From NCBI RefSeq assembly GCF_045865695.1, contig NZ_BAACAP010000195.1:1-64000 (forward strand): a DNA stretch of 64,000 bases. Reading direction: 5' to 3'. Shown piece after piece: positions 8,215-16,244 of the stretch. Each line of letters opens with the position of its first letter. Position 1 is the first letter of the stretch. The notes below the pieces were generated by a model. It was given only the letters and a program-made list of their open reading frames with translations, was not told the origin of the DNA and ran no database searches. Position numbers and translations under genes: made by a program. This stretch comes from Scytonema sp045865695 (GTDB lineage Bacteria; Cyanobacteriota; Cyanobacteriia; Cyanobacteriales; Nostocaceae).

Positions 8215-8567
8215 ATTTTATAAGTTAATTAGCAGGGATAGTGGTCAAAAACGCACCACTGGATCGATATCCTCAAAAAAGAGAATTTTTCGCTTAAATT
8301 CTTGACATAGCTTGATATAGCTCTTTAAACAGCAACTTAGCATCTATCTTAAGCAAGGATTTCGTATGTGATGAGTACTACAAAAACAGAGCATTGGTCT
8401 ATGCCAATCGGCGTGGATTAACTCGTAGTAAGGACGGGCGAGGACGCCCATCCCACAAGATAGAAACAGAGCAGATTCAAATTAAATCAAGCAAAAAACC
8501 ATCTGCGTCCATCCGCGTTCATCTGCGGTTCCCAAACTCCTAAATATATTCCACCCAACCAAAAACC
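8215..8567. other. Intergenic with a partial MITE (8431-8461)
   Basis: No gene. It holds the promoter region of the SLH gene (minus strand) and, at 8431-8461, a G/C-rich GGACGGGCGAGGACGCCCATCC-type fragment of the repeat family seen whole at 2343-2555. A stretch reading CATCTGCGTCCATCCGCGTT near 8500 is another dispersed cyanobacterial repeat. Confidence 0.5.
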
Positions 8568-8669
8568 ATGCACAAACGATACGTCAACCACTGCACCATC
8601 ACCCTAAGTATACTTCCCGACGGCCTGATATTAATTAAATCCGGTAAAGAAGGAGCCATCATTCTTTGA
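8568..8669 (+). pseudogene. Probable N-terminal remnant of a type III CRISPR RAMP (Csx7-like) gene
   Basis: A 33-codon frame reads MHKRYVNHCTITLSILPDGL then ILIKSGKEGA before stopping. The pattern (R-V-N-x-x-x-I-x-x-x-L-x-P-x-G-x-x-L-I-K-S-G-K-E-G-A) matches my memory of the beginning of Csx7/SSO1426-family RAMP proteins, which normally continue DPTKPDM and a PGSSLKG loop. That continuation is absent here, so the gene is cut at about codon 30. No other cas gene and no array is visible nearby. Identification is from memory of the family. Confidence 0.45.
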
Positions 8670-8702
8670 CTGGCAAAACCTTTACACTTTGAGGATAACA
8701 TC

Positions 8703-8957
8703 ATGAGCCAATCACCGATAACAGTCACCTATTCATTAGAAGAAGTTTTAAAGCAGATTAATCAGAAGTTAGACAACCTACAGAAAGATGTTAACGATTT
8801 TAGGACTGAGACTAAGGTAGCCATTGAATCAGTTAAGGGTGACATTAAAAACATTGATACGAAACTGACTAATCTCGAAAAGACTGTTGATGAGATTAAA
8901 GTAGACACCAAGAAAAATACAACCGACCTAGCAGACTTAAAAGGGTGGCATCAGTAG
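8703..8957 (+). CDS. Small coiled-coil protein
   Basis: 84 residues, nearly all helical heptads (VLKQINQKLDNLQKDVNDF, IKNIDTKLTNLEKTVDEIKV). Charged and Lys/Asp-rich, no membrane segment or signal. GAGGAT ribosome site 8 bases before the ATG. Similar short coiled-coil proteins are common in filamentous cyanobacteria with no assigned function. A strong hairpin follows at 8991, so it is a self-contained transcription unit. Confidence 0.7.
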   Translation: MSQSPITVTYSLEEVLKQINQKLDNLQKDVNDFRTETKVAIESVKGDIKNIDTKLTNLEKTVDEIKVDTKKNTTDLADLKGWHQ

Positions 8958-8990
8958 TTAATAGATTAAGCCCAAAATTTAGACCTCATT

Positions 8991-9023
8991 AGCTCCCCGA
9001 CTTCTTAGAGAAGTCGGGGAGCT
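8991..9023. terminator. Perfect 15-bp hairpin (CCCGACTTCT family)
   Basis: Arms 8991-9005 and 9009-9023 are perfect complements with a 3-base loop, followed by ATTTGT. Same family as the hairpins at 1929 and 48439. Likely ends the small coiled-coil gene. Confidence 0.65.
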
Positions 9024-9060
9024 ATTTGTCATCTCCTCACCGGGAAAAAGTCACAACCGA

Positions 9061-9165
9061 GAGACTTCCAAATAAAAATATCTCAAAATTTCTTTTGGTG
9101 CGGGGCATTTTGCCTGCTCGTATACGGGACGGGCATGGATAGCCATCCTACAAAATCAAACAATT
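9061..9165. repeat. Degenerate MITE copy
   Basis: Begins GAGACTTCCAAATAAAAATAT and contains TTTGGTGCGGGGCATTTTGCC and GGGACGGGCATGG pieces, a decayed and shortened version of the 2343-2555 element. It ends at the 3' end of the P450 gene. Confidence 0.5.
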
Positions 9166-10499
9166 TATATTTTAATTAGCTGCATTTTCAAGCCATATTT
9201 TGGGCGTAGCGTTAATGATGGTTGAAGCACCACCGGATGGTCTGGTTGTAGTGTCAAACTCCAGGAGCGTGCAATGGTAGCTAAAAGTAAAATTGCTTCC
9301 ATCATGGCAAATGACTTACCAATGCATATTCGCGAGCCACCACCAAAGGGAAAGTAGGCAAACGTAGGTAGTTTTTTTTGGAAATTATTTGCCCAACGAT
9401 CTGGATCGAAAACATTTGGATTTTCAAAGAATCGAGAATCTCGATGCATCACCCACTGACTGATGAACACAGTTGTACCAGCTTTAATATTATACCCTCC
9501 AAGAACACAGTCCTGCAAGGAAACTCGACTTATTCCCCACACAGGTGGGTACAGTCGCATTGCTTCCATAACAACTTTCTCTGTATAGGATAAAGAACGA
9601 ATGTCTGCAAAAGTTGGTGTACGCTTAGACAATACTGTTTTTAATTCAGAATGCAATTTTGCTTGTACCTGCGGGTGCTGTGAAAGCAAAAACCATGTCC
9701 ATGTCATAGCATTAGCTGTTGTTTCGTGTCCTGCGGACAACAGAGTTATCACTTCATCTCGCACTTGCCGATCCGTCATGCCAGTTCCATTATCTTCATC
9801 TCGTACCCGTAGTAACAGTGAGAGTAAGTCGCCGATGTCTTTACCGCTTTCTCGTCGCTCGTTAATAATCTTATAAACTATGACATTTAGTTGTTGAGTT
9901 GCTCGTTCATATCGTAAGTTGCTAGGAGTAGGTACCCAACTTGGCAGTAGATATTGATTGCTAAGTTGGTTATTAAAGTCCATTACCGCATCCAATGCCC
10001 TCTGTACACCAGAAACTTCATTCCTAATGTCAAAACCAAATAGCGTCTTTGACACTATTTTTTCTGTCAACGACATCATATCTTGATAAAGATCGCGGAC
10101 TTCCCCATTTTGCCATTGCTCAAGTAATTCATTAGTATAAGAAACCATTACGTCAGCATAGGCTGCAATTCGCTCAAGATGAAAAGCGGGTTGTACTAAA
10201 CGGCGTTGACGTTGCCAAAATTGACCTTCACTGTTAAGCAAGCCGTTGCCTAAAAAGCGAAGTCCACGTCGGTAAACACTACTTTTGACAAAGTTGGGCT
10301 GCTGGGTAACTAAGACTTCCGCAATCAAATCAGGATGGTTAATCATAATCGCTGGAAAAGGTCCGAAAGAAAAGCGAAAAATGTCACCATATTTACGTGC
10401 CGACTCTGTAAAAAAGGTTAGCACGTCTCTACTGATTTCAGGGAGACTACCAACAATAAAATGACCTTTAGGGCCACGTGGAACTTCTGCCGTATACAT
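9165..10499 (-). CDS. Cytochrome P450 (CYP110-like)
   Basis: 444 residues with all P450 landmarks: I-helix AGHETTANA, K-helix E-x-x-R in EAMRLYPP, and the heme loop FGGGSRICIG with the thiolate ligand C392. No membrane anchor, so soluble as in most bacterial P450s. The form, with a start like PRGPKGHFIVGSLPE, is that of the cyanobacterial CYP110 group, which oxidises fatty acids or terpenoids; the substrate here is unknown. Monocistronic; a flavin monooxygenase lies upstream in the opposite direction, which might suggest a shared oxidative pathway. ATG at 10499, with a weak ribosome site. Confidence 0.9.
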   Translation of the reverse strand: MYTAEVPRGPKGHFIVGSLPEISRDVLTFFTESARKYGDIFRFSFGPFPAIMINHPDLIAEVLVTQQPNFVKSSVYRRGLRFLGNGLLNSEGQFWQRQRRLVQPAFHLERIAAYADVMVSYTNELLEQWQNGEVRDLYQDMMSLTEKIVSKTLFGFDIRNEVSGVQRALDAVMDFNNQLSNQYLLPSWVPTPSNLRYERATQQLNVIVYKIINERRESGKDIGDLLSLLLRVRDEDNGTGMTDRQVRDEVITLLSAGHETTANAMTWTWFLLSQHPQVQAKLHSELKTVLSKRTPTFADIRSLSYTEKVVMEAMRLYPPVWGISRVSLQDCVLGGYNIKAGTTVFISQWVMHRDSRFFENPNVFDPDRWANNFQKKLPTFAYFPFGGGSRICIGKSFAMMEAILLLATIARSWSLTLQPDHPVVLQPSLTLRPKYGLKMQLIKI

Positions 10500-10519
10500 A
10501 AGTAACTAGGGTAAAAACG

Positions 10520-10753
10520 CCTTTGAAAAACTGTTATTTTATTGTAAGAATTCAGAGCCAGAAAATATTCTGCTGACTCACTAGCAATTTGGCGCAAAAT
10601 CTAAAAAAGATTAGTAACTGCATGACCTGAAACATATCCTTGGACTTGTTCCTGTGTAACAATATTTAACGATCGCGCAGAAGCCATAACACATGGTTGA
10701 TGTTGCGCTAAAACATCTAGCAACACATTGCTATCAAATAAAACCCGCTTCAA
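10520..10753 (-). pseudogene. PIN-domain (VapC-type) toxin, broken by an in-frame TAG
   Basis: From a TTG at 10753 the frame reads LKRVLFDSNVLLDVLAQHQP, with the conserved N-terminal Asp of PIN nucleases, through SGHAVTNLF, then a TAG at 10601-10603 where the family has Tyr. The same frame resumes ILRQIASESAEYFLALNS and then fades near 10520. So both a nonsense mutation and loss of the C-terminal acidic residues are visible. The TTG start overlaps the stop codon of the antitoxin remnant (TTGA arrangement). Confidence 0.75.
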
Positions 10754-10902
10754 CGATATTTCTCCTCTAAATAATCCACCTGGGATTCTGCCAGATTTTC
10801 TCTTCCTAGCTCGCTCGCACCAATTAAACTTTGAGTCCAAGGCTCGAGTTCGGTCAAAGGCTTTTCGCTTGGACTCTTAGAAATAGATGAAAGTGTTTCT
10901 TT
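10750..10902 (-). pseudogene. C-terminal remnant of the paired antitoxin
   Basis: Fifty codons in frame (KETLSSISKS... TELEPWTQSLIGASEL ... VDYLEEKYR) end at 10750. No start codon: an in-frame TAA (10903-10905) sits directly upstream. The TELEPWTQSLIG and YLEEKYR ends are typical of cyanobacterial antitoxins partnered with PIN toxins. The N-terminal DNA-binding half is missing, so the module is dead. Confidence 0.65.
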
Positions 10903-10905
10903 TTA

Positions 10906-11299
10906 AATCGATGCTAATAGTAACTGAACTAAATACCAGCGATCGCTAATTGGTAACTGCAATGCATGCTCTTGCAATTCTTACAAAATCATTCGTATTT
11001 TTTCACCCAAGGGTGTATATTTTTGGTTCGGTTTGTGTTTGGGCTGGGGTCATAAATTATCACCTCCACATATATTTGAATTTAACAGTTCTCTTCCTCA
11101 ATGGAGCTATCTTGTATGAGGAAGTTAGGATAGTGGCTCAAGTGCTAATATTTTCTTGTAGGAGATCGGATTATTAAACAATAAGTAATCTACTTTAGGG
11201 AGTATATAGAAGTAATGCCATTTTTATGAGATAGTAAGTACGGTAAAATAAAGCATAAAGATGTAACTTCTAAAAATAGTAGCTTTTAAGGCAATCTAC
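10906..11299. other. Intergenic, no gene seen
   Basis: A/T-rich spacer upstream of the monooxygenase with one GCGATCGC site. A 75-codon frame crosses it but has no family likeness, no ribosome site and poor codon quality. It presumably holds the promoter of the gene at 11300. Confidence 0.45.
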
Positions 11300-12823
11300 A
11301 TGTTGACTGAAGAATCGTTTGCACAAAAAGAGAGTCATCATTTTCGCCAAAATGTCTTGATTGTTGGCGGGGGACCTGCTGGACTTGCCACCGCATTAAT
11401 GTTAGCTAAATATGGTTGGACGAATATTACAGTTTTGGAACAACGTGCCACTGCTGATTACTATGAACCTGACAAATCATTCAACTATCAAATTGATGGT
11501 CGAGGTCAAAAATTCACAGATTTCCTCGGTCTGACGGAAAAGCTATCAGAAATTAGCGTTCCAAGTACAGAATTTTACTTGACCAAAATTAAACCAAATG
11601 GCAGTTGCACAACATCTAACTTACCTACTGTAAATCCAAATCGGAAAACTGCCTATTGGCTGCCACGCAAAGCATTTGTACTTTTGTTATACCAGGAAAT
11701 TGAACAAAATTGGCAAGATCGCATTACTGTCTTGTTCAATGCAAAGTGCGTGCAAATCAACAAAAAAGGTATAAATAATTCACATCTGGAAAAGTTGGAA
11801 GTTGTTGTCCGCATAGAGAACGAGAGTATTGTCACATTTGAACCCAATCTTTTAGTTGGTTGTGATGGTCTTCACTCCATCGTCCGCAACACCTTAAAAG
11901 AGTGGGACAAACCTACATCAGACAAATTTGAAATGAAGCTTTTTCCCTCGCCCAGTTCCTCTCTAAGATATAAAGTATTAACCCTCCCACCAAAATTTCC
12001 TCTGGATCGTAGTGGCAAGAACCGCGCCGTAAGCACTATAGCATATGCAATTCGTGGGGCTTTGCGAGGTCGCAAGCGTTCTGTTTCTCTTGGTCTACTG
12101 CCTCTGAAAAACTCAGATGACGCCCGTTCTGCAAATATTATTAAGTACCCAGACCATCAAATATGGGAATTGAAAAACACTGAGGAACTGTACAATTTTT
12201 TTGAGAAAGCTTTTCCACAATTACCTTTACGTCAAATAGTGTCGCCTGAAGAAGCTGAGAGATTTGTGAACAGTGAAGGCGGTTACTTCCCCATTCCCCA
12301 ATACTGTTCTGGATTGCACTTCTTGTTAAGCCAAGAACAACCATCTCAAGAGATAGCCCAGTATAAACCAGATGGAATTGTACTTTTAGGAGATGCCATT
12401 CATTGCTTTCCTCCAGATATCGGACAAGGGGTAAATTCAGCACTGGAGGATGTATGTATTTTGAATGAAGCGCTTTCTCAAACTAATGACGAGATCTCGC
12501 GGGCTTTACCTTTATACGAATCTTTACGGTTACCTGATACAAAAGCCTTGGTATACCTTTCCCAAGTTGCTTATCCCTGGCAGTATAACCAAGATTCTCT
12601 TGGCAAGTTGTTGTGGTCTGTCAACTTTTTTCTGCGACTTGTACTGAGTCGGTTACTGCCTTTCATATTTAATCCTCCTGCATTCTTGCTCATTCAGAAT
12701 CATTTACTTTCCTACGAGCAAATCTGGATTCAGAGTAAACGCACTACCATAACTCTTTATGTACTCGGTCTGATACTCCTTTGTGGGTTGTTGGCTTTCG
12801 TATTGAACGCGATCCAAATATGA
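11300..12823 (+). CDS. FAD-dependent monooxygenase with C-terminal membrane anchor (KMO/UbiH-like)
   Basis: 507 residues. The N-terminal FAD dinucleotide loop reads NVLIVGGGPAGLATALML; the second FAD motif reads VLLGDAIHCFPPDIGQGVNS around residue 360. A hydrophobic C-terminal helix (TITLYVLGLILLCGLLAFVL) looks like a membrane anchor, as in kynurenine 3-monooxygenase. It belongs to the aromatic/PHBH-type hydroxylase group; the substrate cannot be told. Divergently placed from the P450 gene, with a decayed TA module between. A small inverted-repeat element abuts its stop codon. Confidence 0.85.
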   Translation: MLTEESFAQKESHHFRQNVLIVGGGPAGLATALMLAKYGWTNITVLEQRATADYYEPDKSFNYQIDGRGQKFTDFLGLTEKLSEISVPSTEFYLTKIKPNGSCTTSNLPTVNPNRKTAYWLPRKAFVLLLYQEIEQNWQDRITVLFNAKCVQINKKGINNSHLEKLEVVVRIENESIVTFEPNLLVGCDGLHSIVRNTLKEWDKPTSDKFEMKLFPSPSSSLRYKVLTLPPKFPLDRSGKNRAVSTIAYAIRGALRGRKRSVSLGLLPLKNSDDARSANIIKYPDHQIWELKNTEELYNFFEKAFPQLPLRQIVSPEEAERFVNSEGGYFPIPQYCSGLHFLLSQEQPSQEIAQYKPDGIVLLGDAIHCFPPDIGQGVNSALEDVCILNEALSQTNDEISRALPLYESLRLPDTKALVYLSQVAYPWQYNQDSLGKLLWSVNFFLRLVLSRLLPFIFNPPAFLLIQNHLLSYEQIWIQSKRTTITLYVLGLILLCGLLAFVLNAIQI

Positions 12824-12826
12824 TAT

Positions 12827-12918
12827 AGGACTTACGCAATCTCAACCGTATTTTAAGGGTTTCACACGTTGTCGATCCCCCCAACCCCCCTTAAAAAGGG
12901 GGGCTTTGCGTAAGTCCT
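12827..12918. mobile_element. 92-bp MITE-like element with 13-bp terminal inverted repeats
   Basis: AGGACTTACGCAA (12827-12839) and its exact complement (12906-12918) bound an interior with C-runs and G-runs that pair (CCCCCCTT/AAGGGGGG). Five-base TGATA occurs on both sides (12821-12825 and 12920-12924), a candidate target-site duplication that includes the stop codon of the monooxygenase. It may now serve as that gene's terminator. Confidence 0.65.
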
Positions 12919-12966
12919 GTGATACTATCTCCCTCTCTACTGTGTAGTTGGCACTTGACATAATTT

Positions 12967-13716
12967 TTAGCTTTCTCTGAGCAAATGTCGCTCGAAGAAT
13001 CGTGTCAGTTGCAGCCAAGCGTCTTCCGCCGCCGAGCGGTTGTAGTCGAATCGTTCGTTACAGAAAAAACCATGACCTGCATCAGGATAAACCTTCAAAG
13101 TATAGTCTTTACCAAGTTCCTGGAACCGCGACTCAATTTGTTGAATGCGATCGCGTGGAATGAACGGATCGATTCCTCCAAAGAACAAGTGAACGGGTAC
13201 GGCAATATCTTTCACCGCATCAATCCACTCGTCTAGCACCATGCCATAAAAAGGGGCTGCTGCTGCTATTTCATCTGACAACTTGCAAGCGGTGAGAAAG
13301 CTTAAGCCGCCACCCAAGCAGAAACCAGTCACCCCGATGCGTTCGCCTTTGGCGCAAGCCGTACCCGGCTTATCACGATACACATCTTTTTGCCACTTCA
13401 AAAAAGCCAATGCTGCTCGAATATCTGCTTCTACAGATTTAAGATCGAGGCGATACATCATTGCCATCGCTGATTCCACCTCATCATATCCAAACTTATT
13501 GTTAGGTAACTCGCGATAGTACAAATCGGGAGCGAGTACTACATATCCTTCCCTCGCAATTCGGATTGCTACATCTCGAATATGAGACGTTAAGCCAAAA
13601 GCCTCCATCAATAGGAGGACAGCTGGCTTGTGGTTAGGCTCGGTTGGTGTCAGCCGGAAGGCAGGCATTTGCCCATCCGGTGTAGAGATCGAAACCTCAG
13701 TTTGTTCAATTTTCAT
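12967..13716 (-). CDS. Dienelactone hydrolase-family protein
   Basis: 249 residues, alpha/beta hydrolase of the DLH family. The nucleophile elbow is GFCLGG with C133, the acid is D183 in FGGIDPF and the base H215 in DAGHGFF, giving the Cys-Asp-His triad of DLH. Cyanobacterial members are of unknown physiological substrate. Upstream in the same direction lie an AraC-type regulator and its duplicated tail, which could control it. A decayed copy of its 3' third sits 42 kb away at 55647-55825. ATG at 13716 with only a weak purine tract upstream. Confidence 0.9.
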   Translation of the reverse strand: MKIEQTEVSISTPDGQMPAFRLTPTEPNHKPAVLLLMEAFGLTSHIRDVAIRIAREGYVVLAPDLYYRELPNNKFGYDEVESAMAMMYRLDLKSVEADIRAALAFLKWQKDVYRDKPGTACAKGERIGVTGFCLGGGLSFLTACKLSDEIAAAAPFYGMVLDEWIDAVKDIAVPVHLFFGGIDPFIPRDRIQQIESRFQELGKDYTLKVYPDAGHGFFCNERFDYNRSAAEDAWLQLTRFFERHLLRES

Positions 13717-13795
13717 CTTTTTTCCCCTAGTAGAACCTGCTGTTAATAGCTTAAAAAGCTTTCATTCCAGGACTCTAGAAAAAAGTTGCGGAGTT

Positions 13796-14033
13796 TTAGT
13801 AAGTTTTTGCGCGATTTCCATCCTTCATCCTTTTTTTAGGAGTTACGCCTACTATGCGTTTAAAGCATCTCGTCAAATGGCTTCGATCGGAAAAACCACT
13901 TCTCAAGGCAATATTCGCAATACTTAAATTGCTATGTTGCAGTAGATATTTCGCCTTTTCAATTCGACTGTGTAGAATATATTGATGTGGGGTTATACCC
14001 ATTCTTTGCTTGAACAGACGTAGAAAATGATAT
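13796..14033 (-). pseudogene. Duplicated C-terminal fragment of the AraC-family regulator
   Basis: A 68-codon frame (13796-14002) repeats the last helix-turn-helix of the neighbouring gene (MGITPHQYILHSRIEKAKYL, SGFSDRSHLTRCFKRIVGVT). At DNA level 13831-14033 aligns with 14091-14293 at a constant offset of 260 bases. Only the second HTH is present and there is no N-terminal sensing domain, so it is a non-functional tandem-duplication scar. Confidence 0.8.
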
Positions 14034-14052
14034 TACTGTACATCGAAATGAT

Positions 14053-14982
14053 TTAATTACTTCCTAGGCTAGAGGAACGAAATGTCAGACTTTTTTTGGG
14101 AGTCACGCCAACTATGCGTTTAAAGCATCTCGTCAAGTGGCTTTGATCGGAAAAACCAGTTTGCACTGCAATATTTGCAATACTCAAATCGCTATGTTGC
14201 AGCATATGTTTCACCTTTTCAATTCGACTCTGTAGAATGTATTGATGTGGTGTTATACCCATTTGTTGCTTGAACAGACGTAGAAAATGATAGGGGCTGA
14301 TTTGAGCGATCGCACTTAACTCGACCAGTTTCAAATTCCTATCGAGATGCTCGTGGATATACTCCCTCACTTGTTGCAGCCTTAATTGAGATAATCCATC
14401 TGAACGAGCCGGAAGCTTAGGTTGTGTGGTGCAATAGTTCCGTAAAAGGTGAATCGCTAATGTGGTTTTGAGATTATCAATCAGCAAATCGCCACCAATT
14501 TTACCAACCTCTACTTCTTCTTTCAAAGTTAAGAAAATCCCTTGGAGCAGTGCATCTGACCGATCCATAAACTGAGGTATGAGTTCAATGCGATCGCCGT
14601 TCACAATATCTTGACCGACCTGTTGGAGAAGTGCAGGCTCAACTGCCAAAATTGTGAACTCAACAGAGGTATTCCAGTTACAGCGATGGGAAATTCCTGC
14701 AGGAATAATTGCAATATCTCCCTGATGTCGCTTCTCGCAGTGCAACTTACCATCCAACCACCGTTCTCCTTTTGAGGATGCGGGAAAGCGAGAGGAAACT
14801 GGAGCATAGGCAATGACGTGCATCGTGTGTTGATGCTCTGTAACTTCAAATTTTGGCTGTTGATAAACTTCCAGATGCAGGTGGCTCCAACCACAGCTTG
14901 AGAGGATGGATGGTTTGGGCAAGAGTGAGTTTGCTGCATTGACTTTGCGGTAATCAATGACCGCCACTTTTTGTGCTGACAT
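14053..14982 (-). CDS. AraC-family transcriptional regulator
   Basis: 309 residues. The N-terminal part (to about 180) is a cupin-type sensing domain (HQHTMHVIAYAP, HQGDIAIIPAGISHRCNW). The C-terminal 100 residues are a double HTH: LKLVELSAIAQISPYHFLRL and LSIANIAVQTGFSDQSHLTR, ending in the AraC signature FKRIVGVTPKK. It probably regulates nearby catabolic genes such as the dienelactone hydrolase downstream on the same strand; ligand unknown. Its 3' end is duplicated just downstream. Confidence 0.9.
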   Translation of the reverse strand: MSAQKVAVIDYRKVNAANSLLPKPSILSSCGWSHLHLEVYQQPKFEVTEHQHTMHVIAYAPVSSRFPASSKGERWLDGKLHCEKRHQGDIAIIPAGISHRCNWNTSVEFTILAVEPALLQQVGQDIVNGDRIELIPQFMDRSDALLQGIFLTLKEEVEVGKIGGDLLIDNLKTTLAIHLLRNYCTTQPKLPARSDGLSQLRLQQVREYIHEHLDRNLKLVELSAIAQISPYHFLRLFKQQMGITPHQYILQSRIEKVKHMLQHSDLSIANIAVQTGFSDQSHLTRCFKRIVGVTPKKSLTFRSSSLGSN

Positions 14983-15027
14983 CTCTGTGTATTGGCGTAG
15001 CCTCTTCTATAGAGAATTATTTCTTTT

Positions 15028-15258
15028 GATGACTTAGATCGGATTGCCAAAGATATAGTAGAATTCAAAAAATCTCTTCGGAATGAGGTAGATAGATGGG
15101 GAGGAATTATAAAACTTTCAGAAAAAACAGGAATTCCGGAACCGTCATTAAGTAGGTTTTTTAACTCTGCTTCTATGCCACATCGTACAACACTTTATAA
15201 AATTGCAAATGCTCTTAAGCTTACAGAAAGTCAAATTCTTTCCAAATGGGCAGCTTGA
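15028..15258 (+). pseudogene. 5'-truncated XRE-type HTH protein
   Basis: An open frame without a usable start (in-frame TAG at 15010, first ATG deep inside) reads DDLDRIAKDIVEFKKSLRNE, then IIKLSEKTGIPEPSLSRFFN and a second helical pair TTLYKIANALKLTESQIL, ending KWAA at 15258. That is a lambda-repressor-like HTH core. The N-terminus is missing and the region abuts the AraC promoter. Such proteins often partner HigB-type toxins; none is seen here. Confidence 0.6.
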
Positions 15259-15297
15259 TGTAAATAATAGGAGGTTCGGTGAGGCGAAATTGTTGAG

Positions 15298-15570
15298 TCA
15301 TGCTTCGCCTGAGACACCGTAACGTGCGCGTAAATTAGAAAGAATTTGACCCATTGCAGTTGAGCCATCAACAACTTCGCCCCTTTGGGATGCTGCCAAC
15401 CCAATACTTGCTTCTTCTTGCAGTTCTTGCAATCGCCCTTGATAAATATCTTCTTGTTGTTCTAGGAGTTTCACACCTGCAAGAATAACTTCAATTGCGT
15501 TTTGATACTTCCCGCTTGTGAGCTGACGTTTTACTAGGGCTTCGACTTCAGGTGGTAGAGCAATTTGCAT
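15298..15570 (-). CDS. ParD-like ribbon-helix-helix antitoxin, orphan
   Basis: 90 residues starting MQIALPPEVEALVKRQLTSG, the beginning of ParD/CopG-type antitoxins, with a helical C-terminal half that would wrap a ParE toxin (ILSNLRARYGVSGEA). No ParE-type toxin follows; the next downstream DNA on this strand is the XRE remnant in opposite sense. It is either an orphan antitoxin or a gene whose partner was lost. Intact frame. Confidence 0.75.
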   Translation of the reverse strand: MQIALPPEVEALVKRQLTSGKYQNAIEVILAGVKLLEQQEDIYQGRLQELQEEASIGLAASQRGEVVDGSTAMGQILSNLRARYGVSGEA

Positions 15571-15593
15571 GGATTTTTTAAAAGTACTTTATT

Positions 15594-15869
15594 TTAATAA
15601 TTCTTCTGTTGCTCATCCGCGAAACACCACAGCCATTGCTCTCCTAATTCTGCTGAACTAATGACCATATGTCCGGTTTCTTCGTAGTGACGGCGGGAAT
15701 GTTGATGTTCAGACGAGTCACAGCACAGCATCTTGCCACAAGTCTGACAAATGCGAAGATGCACCCAACGTCCATTAATCCGCATGCACTCTTCACACCG
15801 AAATACTGGGTAGTTGGCTTTAAGAATTAGATTTTCTAGAGTCAGTTCATTCAGATGTTTACAGGACAT
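15594..15869 (-). CDS. UBP-type zinc finger protein
   Basis: 91 residues, almost entirely one ZnF-UBP domain: C-H at MSCKHL, FRCEEC, RICQTCGKMLCCDSS, then HSRRHYEETGHMVI and the closing EQWLWCFAD. The eight or more Cys/His spacings fit the zinc-binding UBP fold known in eukaryotic deubiquitinases and in small bacterial stand-alone proteins. The bacterial role is not established. Start ATG at 15869; a 24-base spacer separates it from the orphan antitoxin on the same strand. Confidence 0.85.
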   Translation of the reverse strand: MSCKHLNELTLENLILKANYPVFRCEECMRINGRWVHLRICQTCGKMLCCDSSEHQHSRRHYEETGHMVISSAELGEQWLWCFADEQQKNY

Positions 15870-16219
15870 AAAGCTTCTCGCTCGATAGATGAGTTAGGAG
15901 ACTCGTTAAATGCTTCTAATTTTAGAGTTTAACCTAACGGTGCGATCGCGAACAATCGAGAGATCGGAAACTCGTGCAACTGATTTAGAAGCCAAGCAAA
16001 TTTCTTTATATTTTCTTAATGTATTAATTTTCTAGAAGCCCGGAATACTACTTTAATGACGTGTACTAATTTATACTAATTTTAATATATCAATAATTAC
16101 CTAAATAAAAATGCTGAAAAGGTTCGCACGATTGGATGACAACAAATCTTCAAAAACCTTAGCTTATTGCTCTTCGATCGCTTTGGGCAAAGAAAATTTG
16201 AAATCCTACTTTCCATGTT
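15870..16219. other. Intergenic with no gene seen, upstream of an orphan terminator
   Basis: A/T-rich. No frame with family likeness. Because a terminator-like hairpin (16220-16244) closes it without any coding gene before it on the plus strand, the segment from roughly 16080 could produce a small RNA; no promoter was recognised with confidence. Confidence 0.35.
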
Positions 16220-16244
16220 AAGTCCGTGTTGGCGGACTTTTTTT
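16220..16244 (+). terminator. Intrinsic terminator-like hairpin, AAGTCCG stem plus T-run
   Basis: Arms AAGTCCG (16220-16226) and CGGACTT (16233-16239) with a 6-base loop, followed by T4-5. It overlaps the only possible start of the WD40 frame. The related palindrome at 27917-27934 suggests it is also a dispersed repeat. Confidence 0.6.

Noticed and set aside
8540..8728. 62-codon frame on the minus strand
   Set aside because: Lies opposite the RAMP-like fragment, which gives the better explanation.
10950..11177. 75-codon frame on the plus strand
   Set aside because: No ribosome site, no recognisable domain, composition of random A/T-rich DNA.
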